Source of the DNA: Roseomonas populi
Lineage (GTDB): Bacteria; Pseudomonadota; Alphaproteobacteria; Acetobacterales; Acetobacteraceae
DNA length: 64,000 nucleotides
Direction: 5' to 3'
Assembly: GCF_024594815.1 (NCBI RefSeq)
Contig: NZ_JANJOU010000011.1
Span: 27,067-91,066, forward strand
In this document: piece by piece, positions 33,201 to 41,521 of the stretch
Layout of the letters: each line of letters begins with the position of its first letter
Position numbering within the stretch: position 1 is the stretch's first letter
Program-made: the position numbers and the translations under genes
The notes under the pieces: model-generated
Databases searched by the model: none
What the model was told of the DNA's origin: nothing
Seen by the model: the letters and a program-made list of their open reading frames with translations, nothing else

Positions 33201-33937
33201 CGCGCGAGGCTGTCGCGCGCGGCGGTGGCGAGGGCCTGCCATCGCGGGAAGTCGAGCCCCCAGCCATAGCGCTCATAGAGGGGCTGGCCGGGGTGGGGCG
33301 GGGCGGTGAAGTCGTGCGCGGGGGCCGGGCGGAAGCGTTCCTGCTCCACGGGGAATTGCGCGAGGGTGGCTTGCTGGGTGGCGAAGGCGGCGAGCATGGC
33401 GCGCTTGCGGGCCTGTTCTTCCGGCGTGAGGTCGAGGGTGGTCGGTTCCGGGCCGGGGAGGAAGGTGGCGAGGGCCCAGCCCTGTTCGGCCGCGTGGTAG
33501 AGCGGGAACTCGATCAGGCTCCCGATGCCGGCGAGGCGCGCGGCGGCGGCGGCGATGAGGGCGGTGGCGTCGTGGTCGGGGTGGCCGCCCTCGTAGGCGT
33601 GGGTGAGGACGGCCTGCGTGCCGTGCTGGCGCAGCCGTTCCGCGAGGGCGCGGGCGAGTTCGGGCATGGCGTGGGTGGCGCCCTGGTCGGCGGCGCCGAG
33701 AGTGGTGCGTTGCGCGTGGACGCCGCCGATGGAGAGGGCCGCTTGCAGCTCGCGGGCGCGGGCCTGGGCGTAGGCTTCGGCGGTGGCGAAGCCGGCGGCG
33801 TTGGCGTCCGCGAGGTTTCTCGGGGCGCCGTCCGTCACCTGCACGATGAGGAGGTTGCGGAAGAGGGGGAGGACGGCGCCGGCGGCAAGGGTCTCGTCAT
33901 CGGGATGCGCGATGACGAGAGCCGCCGGCGCCTCCAC
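33197..33937 (-). CDS. PIG-L family zinc deacetylase
   Basis: PIG-L/LmbE enzymes remove N-acetyl groups from amino-sugar conjugates. The zinc motif is VIAHPDDETLAAGA (AHPDDE) near the N terminus, with the third ligand in EGGHPDHDATAL. The GTG at 33937 gives a 246-residue protein that begins just before the first strand. A CTG at 33982, overlapping the upstream stop as CTGA, is an alternative. It is tightly packed between a methyltransferase and the glycosyltransferase. The natural substrate, probably a GlcNAc-type glycan intermediate, is inferred from the family. Confidence 0.85.
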   Translation of the reverse strand: MEAPAALVIAHPDDETLAAGAVLPLFRNLLIVQVTDGAPRNLADANAAGFATAEAYAQARARELQAALSIGGVHAQRTTLGAADQGATHAMPELARALAERLRQHGTQAVLTHAYEGGHPDHDATALIAAAAARLAGIGSLIEFPLYHAAEQGWALATFLPGPEPTTLDLTPEEQARKRAMLAAFATQQATLAQFPVEQERFRPAPAHDFTAPPHPGQPLYERYGWGLDFPRWQALATAARDSLAR

Positions 33938-33978
33938 CGGCGCGCGCGCGGCGAGGCGCGCGAGCAGGTCTCGCGTGT

Positions 33979-34788
33979 TCAGGTGGAGGTATCCGGGGCA
34001 GTGGGCGCGGTGCCGCCGCCTTCCTCGTCCTCCGGGCCGCGCGCGGGGTAGACGGCGCCGTAGAAGGCCTGGCTGCGGAGAGCGCGGCGGCAGAGGAAGA
34101 CTTCGGGCTCCGGCTCGGCCTCGATGGTGAAGCCGGCGGAGCGGAGCATGGCGGCGGAGGCGGCGCGGTTGGGCGCCCACCAATTGGTGAAGTCGTTGGA
34201 GTACTCGCCCTCGATGAAGTGCAGCTTGGGGTAGCCGGGCTCGTCGAAGATCGCGGTTTCCGTGAAGGGCGGGTTGGGCGGGATCCTTGCGATCTCGTCG
34301 CTGCCGCGCTGCATGGACTGGTAGAGGAGAAGGTCGCCGGCCACGTGCTCGAAGATGAGGTCCAGCGCGAGGAGCGGGTGGCGGAGGTGGTAGAGCACGC
34401 CCATGAAGACCACCACGTCGAAGCGCTCGCCGAGGCGGGCGACGTCGTAGACGGAGAGGCGGCGGAACTCGATGTCCAGGCCTTCGACTTCGGCGGCGAA
34501 GCGGGCCTGGGCGAGGTAGTCGTCGTCAAAGTCGATGCCGAGCACGCGGGCGGCGCCGCGGCGCTTCATCTCCATCGAGTAGAAGCCGCCGTTGCAGCCG
34601 ATGTCGAGCACGGTCTTGCCCGTGAGGTCGGCGGGGATGACGTGGGCGAAGTTGCGGAACTTGTTGGCGGGATAGTCGCCGAGGAAGTGGTCCGGCGCGG
34701 TGCGGACGCCCTGCAGGTCCAGGTTGTGGAACCAGGGGCCGAGTTCCGCCGCCCGCGCGGCGATGGCATTGGGTGTCCAGCTGCTCAT
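33979..34788 (-). CDS. SAM-dependent methyltransferase, Rta_06860-like (TIGR04290-type)
   Basis: This 269-residue protein has motif I TVLDIGCNGGFYSMEMKRRGA, the acidic loop VLGIDFDDDYLAQARFAAEV (VLGIDFDDDYL) and FDVVVFMGVLYHLRHPLLALD. The combination WFHNLDLQGVRTAPDHFLGDYP at the start with FTNWWAPNRAASAAMLRSAGF later is, to my memory, that of a family found in clusters with glycosyltransferases and PIG-L proteins. It resembles CmoB-type methyltransferases. It overlaps the nucleotidyltransferase gene by 4 bp. Confidence 0.8.
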   Translation of the reverse strand: MSSWTPNAIAARAAELGPWFHNLDLQGVRTAPDHFLGDYPANKFRNFAHVIPADLTGKTVLDIGCNGGFYSMEMKRRGAARVLGIDFDDDYLAQARFAAEVEGLDIEFRRLSVYDVARLGERFDVVVFMGVLYHLRHPLLALDLIFEHVAGDLLLYQSMQRGSDEIARIPPNPPFTETAIFDEPGYPKLHFIEGEYSNDFTNWWAPNRAASAAMLRSAGFTIEAEPEPEVFLCRRALRSQAFYGAVYPARGPEDEEGGGTAPTAPDTST

Positions 34789-35552
34789 GCGGTTTCTCCG
34801 GCCTGCTGCCCCGTCCTTTGGGGCGCGTCGAGGAGGCGGGAGGCGTCGCGGTAGCCGTTCAGCGTGCCGGTATCGACGTAGCTGGTGCCGGCCCGCACGC
34901 CCCAGGCGGCGTTGCCGCGCGCGATCCAGGCGTTGATGAGGGTGCCGATATACTCGTCCTGACGGTCGCGCGCTTCCCAGAGCGCGTGCAGCGCGCGGAA
35001 GACGTGGCCGGGCATCTTGAAGGCGCCCCAGATCCAGTGCGTGGCGGCGTCCGGGCGCTTCACCTGGATCTCGCGCACGCGGCCCTCCTCGTCCGTGTCC
35101 ACGGCGTCGAAGAGGGTGGGGTTCTCCACGGGGAAGAGGAGGAAGGCGAGGCGGTCATCCGGCAGGCGGCGCAGGGCATCCGCGGGGAACCACACCGTGT
35201 CGGGCAGGCCGATGATGACGCACTCGTCGTCCCGCACGAAGGGAACGGCGCGGAAGATGGCGTCGCAGAGGCCCGCCGCGCGCTCCTGCACCGCGTAGGC
35301 GATGTCGGCTGTGGCGTAACGGGCGCCGTAGTAGCGGAGGATGTCCGACTTCAGCGGCGAGATGACGAAGAGGATTCGGTCGGCACCGCCGAGCACCATG
35401 CGTTCCACGAGATGTTCGCTGACGGCGCGCGGGCGCTCCGTGCCGTTCTCGTCCATGCGGCTGCCGACGGGGAGCAGCTCCTTCGAGAAGGCGAGGGGCT
35501 GGATGCGCGTGCCCTGACCGGCGGCGGGGATGATGCCCCAGATCTTTGTCAT
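34785..35552 (-). CDS. Sugar-phosphate nucleotidyltransferase
   Basis: This 255-residue NTP_transferase-fold enzyme activates a sugar-1-phosphate with an NTP. The P-loop-like signature IIPAAGQGTRIQPLAFSKELLPVG is present at the N terminus (GQGTRIQPLAFSKELLPV). IIGLPDTVWFP is the metal-binding D segment, and YVDTGTLNGYRDA the RfbA/GlmU-like C-terminal D-T-G. The ATG at 35552 is preferred; further upstream lies the inverted element. It heads the run nucleotidyltransferase-methyltransferase-PIG-L-GT4-GNAT-methyltransferase, probably supplying the activated sugar. Confidence 0.85.
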   Translation of the reverse strand: MTKIWGIIPAAGQGTRIQPLAFSKELLPVGSRMDENGTERPRAVSEHLVERMVLGGADRILFVISPLKSDILRYYGARYATADIAYAVQERAAGLCDAIFRAVPFVRDDECVIIGLPDTVWFPADALRRLPDDRLAFLLFPVENPTLFDAVDTDEEGRVREIQVKRPDAATHWIWGAFKMPGHVFRALHALWEARDRQDEYIGTLINAWIARGNAAWGVRAGTSYVDTGTLNGYRDASRLLDAPQRTGQQAGETA

Positions 35553-35832
35553 CGTTCTGGTGCTCCGGGCTGCCCCAGGGAGGGGAGAAGGAATTCTCCC
35601 CTCCCTGGAACCCACCCCTCATCTTTTTTTGCAAGGCTGCCGCGGAATGTGCGGCTGTTTTGCGCCGAGGGTCTATGACCCTCGGCGTGGGACGTGATGG
35701 TTCGTGCCCAACGCGAAGCAGCGGGCATCGTATCCGCGGTAGCCCGATCGCGGGGTCCGGGGTGGCCGTTGCCACCCCGGTGGAGGGGTTCCAGGGGAGG
35801 CAAAGCCTCACCTGGGGCCACCGGGGCTGCCT
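35553..35832. repeat. Bipartite inverted intergenic element, copy 4
   Basis: The left side is a perfect 15-bp stem, CCAGGGAGGGGAGAA / TTCTCCCCTCCCTGG, with GGAA loop (35575-35608). CTCATCTTTTTTT and GGCTGCCGCGGA follow. The centre is a perfect 11-bp stem, CGCCGAGGGTC / GACCCTCGGCG (35663-35687). A degraded right half follows (TCCGCGGTAGCCC, then GGGTTCCAGGGGAGG...CCTGGGG). Unlike the other copies it lies between two genes on the same strand, where it could terminate the upstream glycosyltransferase transcript. Confidence 0.75.
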
Positions 35833-36915
35833 TCATGCGCGGGAGAGGGCCGGGGAGGAGGCGGCTTCGATGGCCTCCACCATCTCGCGCGCCCGGCGGG
35901 CGGCGGTGTGCTCGGCGAGGCAGCGCTCGCGGCCGCGGCGGGCGATGGTGGCGACCGCTTCGTCGGATAGGTCGAGGGCGGCGAGGGCTTCCTCGGTGGT
36001 GGAGGCGATGAGGATTTCCCGGCCGGGCTCAAAGAAGGTGTCGAGGCCGTCCCAGTTGTCCGAGAGGAGGGCGACGTTGCAGGCGGCGGCCTCGAAGAGG
36101 CGGCCGGAGGGACACCAGCCGGAGGCGGCCATGGCGGCGCGGGTGATGTTCAGGGTGAGGCGAGAGCCGGCGTAGAACGCCGCGTGCTCGGGCGGGGGAA
36201 GGTGGCGACGGAACCAGATGTTCTCGCCCCAGGGAAAATCCTTCGGGTACTGGGCGCCACCGATGACAAAGCGGGAATCCGGGCGCTGGCGCGCGGGGGC
36301 GAGGAAGAGGGTTTCGAGGGCGGCCTGGCGGTCCTCGGCATAGGTGCCGAGGTAGGAGAGGGCGTAGCGGTCGGCGGGGGCCGGCGCAGGGGCGTGGATG
36401 GTGGGGTCGGCGGAGCCGTAGAGGGGGGCGACGCGGCGGGCGCCGAGGCGGGTGCGCAGGGCGTCCAGCGCGGCGCCGCCGGTGTAGGAGAGGACGAGGT
36501 CGAAGCCGCCCAGGCCTTCGGGACCGATGTAGCCGACGTCCTCCCCCGCCTCGAGGCGGGCGAGGGTGACGGGGGTGTCGAGGTCGTAGAAGACGCGGAG
36601 GGCGCGGGAGTCCATCAGCAAGGCGGTCGCTGCCTGCGCATCGGGGCAGTAGGAGGTGACCATGCCGGCATCGCATTCGGCCAGCGCCCGGCGGGCGCGC
36701 GGCAGGGCCTCGGTCCAGTCCTTGTAGAGGACGAGCTCGCCGCCCTCGGGCAGGGCGTGGAGGTCGCGGTTGTCGGCGTAGTAGGGGACGTCGCGCTCGA
36801 AGAAGGTGACGCGGTGGCCTTCGGCCAGGAGGGCGGCAATGAGGGCGCGCCAGAGCGCCGCGTGGCCGTTCCCCCAGGAGGAGGAGACGGCGAGGCCGAA
36901 GACGACGAGCCTCAT
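35833..36915 (-). CDS. CgeB-like glycosyltransferase
   Basis: This 360-residue GT-B protein resembles the CgeB/spore-maturation glycosyltransferase family. It starts MRLVVFGLAVSSSWGNGHAALWRALI and has RVTFFERDVPYYADNRDL, DLVLSYTGGAALDAL, and the C-terminal Glyco_trans_1_2 block LFEAAACNVALLSDNWDGLDTFF (LFEAAACNVALLSDNWDGLD). GREILIAST follows. The ATG at 36915 fits; an upstream in-frame ATG at 37014 adds non-conserved residues. It is separated from the nucleotidyltransferase by an inverted element, so it may be a separate transcript of the same pathway. Confidence 0.8.
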   Translation of the reverse strand: MRLVVFGLAVSSSWGNGHAALWRALIAALLAEGHRVTFFERDVPYYADNRDLHALPEGGELVLYKDWTEALPRARRALAECDAGMVTSYCPDAQAATALLMDSRALRVFYDLDTPVTLARLEAGEDVGYIGPEGLGGFDLVLSYTGGAALDALRTRLGARRVAPLYGSADPTIHAPAPAPADRYALSYLGTYAEDRQAALETLFLAPARQRPDSRFVIGGAQYPKDFPWGENIWFRRHLPPPEHAAFYAGSRLTLNITRAAMAASGWCPSGRLFEAAACNVALLSDNWDGLDTFFEPGREILIASTTEEALAALDLSDEAVATIARRGRERCLAEHTAARRAREMVEAIEAASSPALSRA

Positions 36916-37061
36916 GCGGCGTCGTCTCTCCGTAGCGCGGGAAGTTGGGCAGGGGGCATCGGGGACCGTCCGGAAAGGCAGGTACAATCCTGGCCCCGTT
37001 GCCGCGAGCATCAAGCCGCCATGGCTTCACCATTGCGTAAGGGCGGGGGTTTGTTCGCCCG

Positions 37062-37110
37062 GGGACGTCCTGGTGGAGAGAAGGAATTCTTCTCGGACTC
37101 TCCTGCGTAC
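37062..37110. repeat. Partial inverted element (hairpin only)
   Basis: A GGAGAGAAGGAATTCTTCTC hairpin (GAGAA/TTCTC arms around GGAATTC) with a following CTCTCC resembles the outer hairpins of the larger intergenic elements. The CTGCCGCGG core is missing. It lies downstream of the molybdopterin-subunit gene and may terminate the catabolic operon. Confidence 0.5.
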
Positions 37111-37139
37111 TTGCGCGTGATTTCCTTTCCTGAAGCGTG

Positions 37140-39416
37140 TCAGGGCGAATCGCGCAGGGCCTGCCAGATACGCTCGGGCGTGGCAGGCAGGATCAGGCGG
37201 GCGGCCGATTCGGGCGGCAGGGCGTTCGCGATGGCGTTGAGGATGGCGGGGGGCGCTGCGGTGGTGCCGGCCTCGCCGGTGCCCTTCACGCCGAGGGGGT
37301 TGGTGGTGGCGGGGACCTCGATGTGCAGGCTGCGGATCGGCGGCACCTCCTCCGCGCGGGGCAGGGCGTAGTCCATGAAGGTGGCGGAGAGGAGCTGGCC
37401 TTCGGGGTCGAAGGCCACCCGCTCCGTGAGGGCCTGGCCGAGGCCCTGGGCGACGCCGCCGGTGATCTGGCCCTCCACGATCATGGGGTTGAGGACGCGG
37501 CCGCAATCGTCCACGGCGAGGTAGGCAACGACATCCACCTGGCCGGTTTCGGGGTCGATCTCGACTTCGGCGACGTGGCAGCCATTCGGGAAGGTGGTGG
37601 GGGCGTGGACCTTCGCGGTGGTGTCGAGCGGGGTGCCGCGCTCGGCGGCGCTGGCGGCGACCTGGGCGAGGGTGACGGCGGCGGGGCCGGCGTGGAAGGC
37701 GCCTTCCCGCCATTCCAGGGCGGGCGCCTCGGCCTGGAGAAGCCCGGCGGCGATGGGGCGGGCCTTTTCCAGCACGGCGTCGGTGGCGAGGGCGATGGCG
37801 CCGCCGGTGGTCATGGCGGAGCGGGAGGCGACGGCGCCGAAGCCGGGGACGTCGCGGTCGCTGTCGCCGGCGGTTAGGTGGATGGCGCTGCGGGGCAGGC
37901 TGAGGCGCTGCGCCGCGAGGGCGCCGAAGACGGTCCCGTGGCCCTGGCCGCTGGAGACGGGGTTGATGCTGACCTGCACCGTGCCGTCCGGCGCGAAGGC
38001 GATGCGGGCGGGTTCCTCCGGCATGACGCCGGCGTTCTCGACGAAGCAGGCCAGGCCGATGCCGCGGAGCTTGCCGCGCGCGCGTGATTCGGCGCGGCGG
38101 GCGGGGAAGGTGTCGAGCTTCGCGGCCTGGAGCGCGGTGTCGAGGATGCGAGGGAAGTCGCCGCTGTCGTAGGTGGTGCCGACGGCGGTGCGGTAGGGCA
38201 TGCGCGCGGGCGGGATGAGGTTGCGGCGGCGGAGATCGGCGGCGGGCTCGCCGCGCAGGCGGGCGGCTTCCTCCACCGTGCGTTCCAGCAGCAGGTTGAT
38301 CTCGGGGCGGCCGGCGCCGCGGTAAGGGCCGGTGGGGACGGCGTTGGTGAAGGCGAGGCGCGTGCGGAGCGCGATACGGGGGATGTCGTACATCCCGGGC
38401 AGGCACATCATGACGAGGCCGGTGGGGACGAAGGGCGCGGCCTGGGTGAGGTAGGCGCCGAGATCGGCCAGGCCTTCGACGCGAAGCGCGAGGAAGCGGC
38501 CTTCGGCGTCCAGCGCCAGTTCGGCGGTCCAGTCGCTGCCGCGGCCCTGGTTGTCCGTCAGGAAGGCCTCGCTGCGGGTGGAGGACCAGTGGACGGGGCG
38601 GTTGAGGATGCGGGCGGCGGCGAGGAGGGCGGGGTATTCCGGGTAGTTGCCGGACTTCATGCCGAAGGCGCCGCCGACATCGCCGCTGATGACGCGCACC
38701 TGGTCCTGCGGGACGCCCATGGCGGCGGCGACGCCCTGGCGCATGCCGGCAGCGCCCTGGGAACCGACATGGAGGGTGTAGCGGCCGTTCTCGTGCACGG
38801 CGGTGGCGGCGCGGGGTTCGAGGGAGGCGACGACGAGGCGACCAATGGGGATGCTGACGCGGGCGACGAGGGCGGCTTCCGCGAAGGCGGCGTCCACCTC
38901 GGCGGCGGCTTCGGGGTTGGGGCCAATCCAGTCCAGGGCGAGGTTCCCCGGAGCTTCCGGCCAGAGCTGCGGGGCACCCTCAGCCAGGGCGGTGGTGGGG
39001 TGGGTGACGGCGGGGAGGGGGGCGTAGTTGACGGCCACGAGTTCGGCGGCGTCCTGCGCCTGGGCTGCGGTTTCCCCGACGACGAGGGCGACGGCCTCGC
39101 CGAGATGGAGCACACGGTCCGCGGCCAGGGCGGGGCGGTGGACGGGGCGGATGGGGGTGCCGTCGCGGCCCTTCACGGGCATCGGGACCGTGACGCTGCC
39201 GGGGATGGCGAGGTCGGCGGCGGTGAGGACGGCGAGGACGCCCGGCATGGTGCGGGCGGCCTCGGTCTCGATGCCCTCGATCCGCGCGTGGGCGTGGGGC
39301 GCGCGCACGAAGGCGGCGAAGGCGGTGCGGGGCAGGCGGAGGTCGTCCGCGTAGCGGCCCTGCCCGCGCAGCAGCGGGGCGTCCTCGATGCGGCGTTCGC
39401 GGCCCCAGGACGCCAT
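37140..39416 (-). CDS. Molybdopterin-binding subunit of a xanthine/CO-dehydrogenase-family hydroxylase
   Basis: This 758-residue large subunit holds the Mo-cytosine-dinucleotide site. It shows RIEDAPLLRGQGRYADDL, DVGGAFGMKSGNYPEYPAL (GGAFGMK), PTGPYRGAGRPEINLLLER, VSSGQGHGTVFGALAAQRL and the catalytic Glu in GVKGTGEAGTTAAPPAILNA (KGTGEAG). PYRGAGR is the form-II-type active loop, not the AYRCSFR of true CO dehydrogenase. No gene for the FAD or 2Fe-2S subunits is adjacent, so it must borrow partners or be incomplete. It is the last gene of the leftward catabolic run. The substrate, an aldehyde or N-heterocycle, is unknown. Confidence 0.85.
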   Translation of the reverse strand: MASWGRERRIEDAPLLRGQGRYADDLRLPRTAFAAFVRAPHAHARIEGIETEAARTMPGVLAVLTAADLAIPGSVTVPMPVKGRDGTPIRPVHRPALAADRVLHLGEAVALVVGETAAQAQDAAELVAVNYAPLPAVTHPTTALAEGAPQLWPEAPGNLALDWIGPNPEAAAEVDAAFAEAALVARVSIPIGRLVVASLEPRAATAVHENGRYTLHVGSQGAAGMRQGVAAAMGVPQDQVRVISGDVGGAFGMKSGNYPEYPALLAAARILNRPVHWSSTRSEAFLTDNQGRGSDWTAELALDAEGRFLALRVEGLADLGAYLTQAAPFVPTGLVMMCLPGMYDIPRIALRTRLAFTNAVPTGPYRGAGRPEINLLLERTVEEAARLRGEPAADLRRRNLIPPARMPYRTAVGTTYDSGDFPRILDTALQAAKLDTFPARRAESRARGKLRGIGLACFVENAGVMPEEPARIAFAPDGTVQVSINPVSSGQGHGTVFGALAAQRLSLPRSAIHLTAGDSDRDVPGFGAVASRSAMTTGGAIALATDAVLEKARPIAAGLLQAEAPALEWREGAFHAGPAAVTLAQVAASAAERGTPLDTTAKVHAPTTFPNGCHVAEVEIDPETGQVDVVAYLAVDDCGRVLNPMIVEGQITGGVAQGLGQALTERVAFDPEGQLLSATFMDYALPRAEEVPPIRSLHIEVPATTNPLGVKGTGEAGTTAAPPAILNAIANALPPESAARLILPATPERIWQALRDSP

Positions 39417-39427
39417 GCGCTCTCTCC

Positions 39428-40384
39428 CTACAGCTTCAGCAGGCGCTTGGCGTTGCCGCTGGCGATGCGTTCCCGCACCGCGTCGGAGACGGGGACGGCG
39501 TCGAGAAAGCTGCCGGCGACCTCGGCTTCCTCGAAGGGGTAGTCCACGGCGAACATCACGCGGTCCTCCCCGAGGGAGGCGAGGGTGCAAAGCAGGGGCT
39601 CCGCCGCGCACTGGCCTGAGGTGGTGACGGCGATGTTCTCGCGGATGTAGTCGGAGGGGGCGCGCTTCAGCGGGCGGTCCTGCTTGTAGAGCTTGATGCG
39701 GCTGTCCAGGCGCCAGAGGAGGAAGGGCAGGGTCTCGCCCATGTGGCCGAGGATGACCTGGGCCTTCGGATGGCGGTCGAAGGTGCCGCCGGTGACGAGG
39801 CGCAGCGCGTGGGTCGCGGTCTCCACCGTCCAGCCCCACATGGCGCGGGAGAGGATCTTTTCGTCGGCCCAGCCGCCATAGGGGGCGGGCGGGTCGTTGG
39901 GGTGGATGTAGACGGGGGCGCCGAGGGCTGCGGCGCGTTCCCAGAAGGGCTCGTACTTCTCGTCGCTGAGATAGAGGCCGTCGGTCTGGCCGTTCACCAG
40001 GGCGCCGACGAGGCCGAGTTGCGTGACGCAGCGCTCGAGCTCGTCGGCGGCGGCCTTGCCGTCCTGCATCGGCAGGTGCGCGAAGCCGGAGTAGCGGTCG
40101 GGGCGGCGCGCGATCTGTTCGGCGAGCGCGTCGTTGGCGCCCTGCGCGGCGCGGATCGCGGTGGCGGGATCGCGCTCGGCCTGCACGCCGGGGCCGGCGA
40201 GGGAGAGGACGGCGCGGGCGATGCCGGCGGCGTCCATGGAGGCCAGGCGGCTTTCCCCGAAGTCGGAGAGGCGGGCGTGGACGTCCTGCAGGCGGGCTGG
40301 GGGAAGATCCTCCACGGTGGGGCGCCAATAGGCCTCCATCGAGGGGATCATGAAGTGCTCTTCGAGCGCGATCTTCTGCACCAT
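39428..40384 (-). CDS. Amidohydrolase-family protein (gamma-resorcylate/ACMSD decarboxylase-like)
   Basis: This 318-residue TIM-barrel metal enzyme starts MVQKIALEEHFMIP, the ALEEHF form typical of gamma-resorcylate and 2,3-dihydroxybenzoate decarboxylases. Metal and active-site residues are seen in VYIHPNDPPAP (His), VILGHMGETLPF (His) and VMFAVDYPFEEAE (Asp). These enzymes decarboxylate aromatic acids or hydrolyse lactone/amide bonds. It sits between a Bug receptor (2 bp apart) and the molybdopterin subunit (11 bp), so the three are probably one unit. Confidence 0.82.
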   Translation of the reverse strand: MVQKIALEEHFMIPSMEAYWRPTVEDLPPARLQDVHARLSDFGESRLASMDAAGIARAVLSLAGPGVQAERDPATAIRAAQGANDALAEQIARRPDRYSGFAHLPMQDGKAAADELERCVTQLGLVGALVNGQTDGLYLSDEKYEPFWERAAALGAPVYIHPNDPPAPYGGWADEKILSRAMWGWTVETATHALRLVTGGTFDRHPKAQVILGHMGETLPFLLWRLDSRIKLYKQDRPLKRAPSDYIRENIAVTTSGQCAAEPLLCTLASLGEDRVMFAVDYPFEEAEVAGSFLDAVPVSDAVRERIASGNAKRLLKL

Positions 40385-40386
40385 GC

Positions 40387-41397
40387 TCAGCGAACCTCGA
40401 TTCCGGCGGCGCGGACGATGGCGACGCCTCGCTCGCGCTCGTTCTTGATGATGGCGGCGAACTCGGCGGGGGTGTTGCCCACTGCCTCGTAGGCCTGGGG
40501 GTCGAGCAGGCGCTGGCGCAGGCCGGGATCGGCCATGGCGGCCTTCGTGGCGGCGGCAATGCGCTGCTGGATGGCGTCCGGCGTGCGGGCGGGGGCGGCG
40601 AAGCCCCACCAGGGGCCGTCATAGGGGAAGTCGTAGCCGAGCTCGCCAAGGGAGGGGACTTCGGGCAGGCGCGGGGAGCGGGTGCGGCCGAGGACGGCCA
40701 GCGGCTTCACGCGGCCTGTGGCGATGGGCTCCAGCGCGAAGCCGAGGGCGATGTAGGAGACCTGCGTGCGGCCCGCCGCCATCTCGTTGAAGGCGTCGAC
40801 GATGCCGCGATAGGGGACGTGCTCGATCCGCAGGTTGTCGTGCCCCTTGATGTATTCCCAGAGCAGGTGCGGCGTGGAGCCCTGGCCGGAGGAGCCGTAG
40901 TTCAGGCCGTTCTGCGTCCGCGCCCATGTCGCGAACTCGCGAAGGTCCTTCGCCGGCACGCCCGGATTGGCGAGGACGACGCCGGGGTTGCGGGCGATGA
41001 GGGTGACGGGGACGAGGGAGCTGTAGCGCGCGTAGAGAGCGGGCTCCACGAGCGGGTAGGTGGAGAGGACTTCCGCGGAGACGGCGCAGATCGTGTAGCC
41101 GTCCGGCGCTGCGGTGGCGCAGGCTTCCAGCCCGACGACGTTGTTCCCGCCGGGGCGGTTGTCCACGACGATGGGCTGGCTGAGCTGCTGGGAGAGCGGC
41201 CCGGCGAGGGCGCGGATGAGGATGTCCAGCACGCCGCCGGGCGGCTGGGGGATGATCACGCGGACCGGGTGGGTGGGCCAGGCCGCGCCGGCGCTCGGTG
41301 CGGGATTTGGCGCCTGGGCCGCGGCGGGGAAGGCCGCGGTGAGGGCGAGCGCCGCCGCGAGGGCGGCCCGCCGGAAAACGGGGATTCCGGGCATCAT
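40387..41397 (-). CDS. Bug-family (TctC-like) periplasmic solute receptor 1
   Basis: This 336-residue precursor has a Sec signal peptide (to ~AFPAAAQA). The Bug fold begins PVRVIIPQPPGGVLDILIRAL, with VVDNRPGGNNVVG as ligand-loop signature, YGSSGQGSTPHL in the middle and PEVPSLGELGY near the end. Bug proteins bind carboxylates, amino acids or nicotinate-type ligands. No TctA/TctB membrane genes are nearby. It heads a three-gene unit with the amidohydrolase and molybdopterin subunit, behind an inverted repeat at 41468-41508. Confidence 0.88.
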   Translation of the reverse strand: MMPGIPVFRRAALAAALALTAAFPAAAQAPNPAPSAGAAWPTHPVRVIIPQPPGGVLDILIRALAGPLSQQLSQPIVVDNRPGGNNVVGLEACATAAPDGYTICAVSAEVLSTYPLVEPALYARYSSLVPVTLIARNPGVVLANPGVPAKDLREFATWARTQNGLNYGSSGQGSTPHLLWEYIKGHDNLRIEHVPYRGIVDAFNEMAAGRTQVSYIALGFALEPIATGRVKPLAVLGRTRSPRLPEVPSLGELGYDFPYDGPWWGFAAPARTPDAIQQRIAAATKAAMADPGLRQRLLDPQAYEAVGNTPAEFAAIIKNERERGVAIVRAAGIEVR

Positions 41398-41467
41398 CGT
41401 TTCCTCTGCGCGCGCCGTTGCGGCGCCCTTCTCGTGTGCTGGTGCTCGCGCTTCGCGCTGATCGTCT

Positions 41468-41508
41468 TGGACCGCGATACGGTATGGGTGTCCTGTATCG
41501 CGGTCAAC
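41468..41508. promoter_or_regulatory. Inverted-repeat operator candidate upstream of Bug receptor 1
   Basis: GACCGCGATAC (41470-41480) and GTATCGCGGTC (41495-41505) are perfect 11-bp inverted arms 14 bp apart. The right arm, GTATCG-C-GGTCAAC, is shared with GTATCG-TA-GGTCAAC at 57386-57400 upstream of another Bug gene, next to iclR. It lies 70-110 bp upstream of the 41397 start. Confidence 0.6.
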
Positions 41509-41521
41509 ACGGATCGTTGCG

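Noticed and set aside
30305..36915. Mycothiol or bacillithiol biosynthesis
   Set aside because: A GT4, a PIG-L and a GNAT are present, but no MshC/BshC ligase, and gshB shows glutathione is the likely thiol. The extra methyltransferases and nucleotidyltransferase do not fit.
37140..39416. Aerobic CO dehydrogenase
   Set aside because: The active-site loop is PYRGAGR rather than AYRCSFR, and the medium and small subunits are missing.
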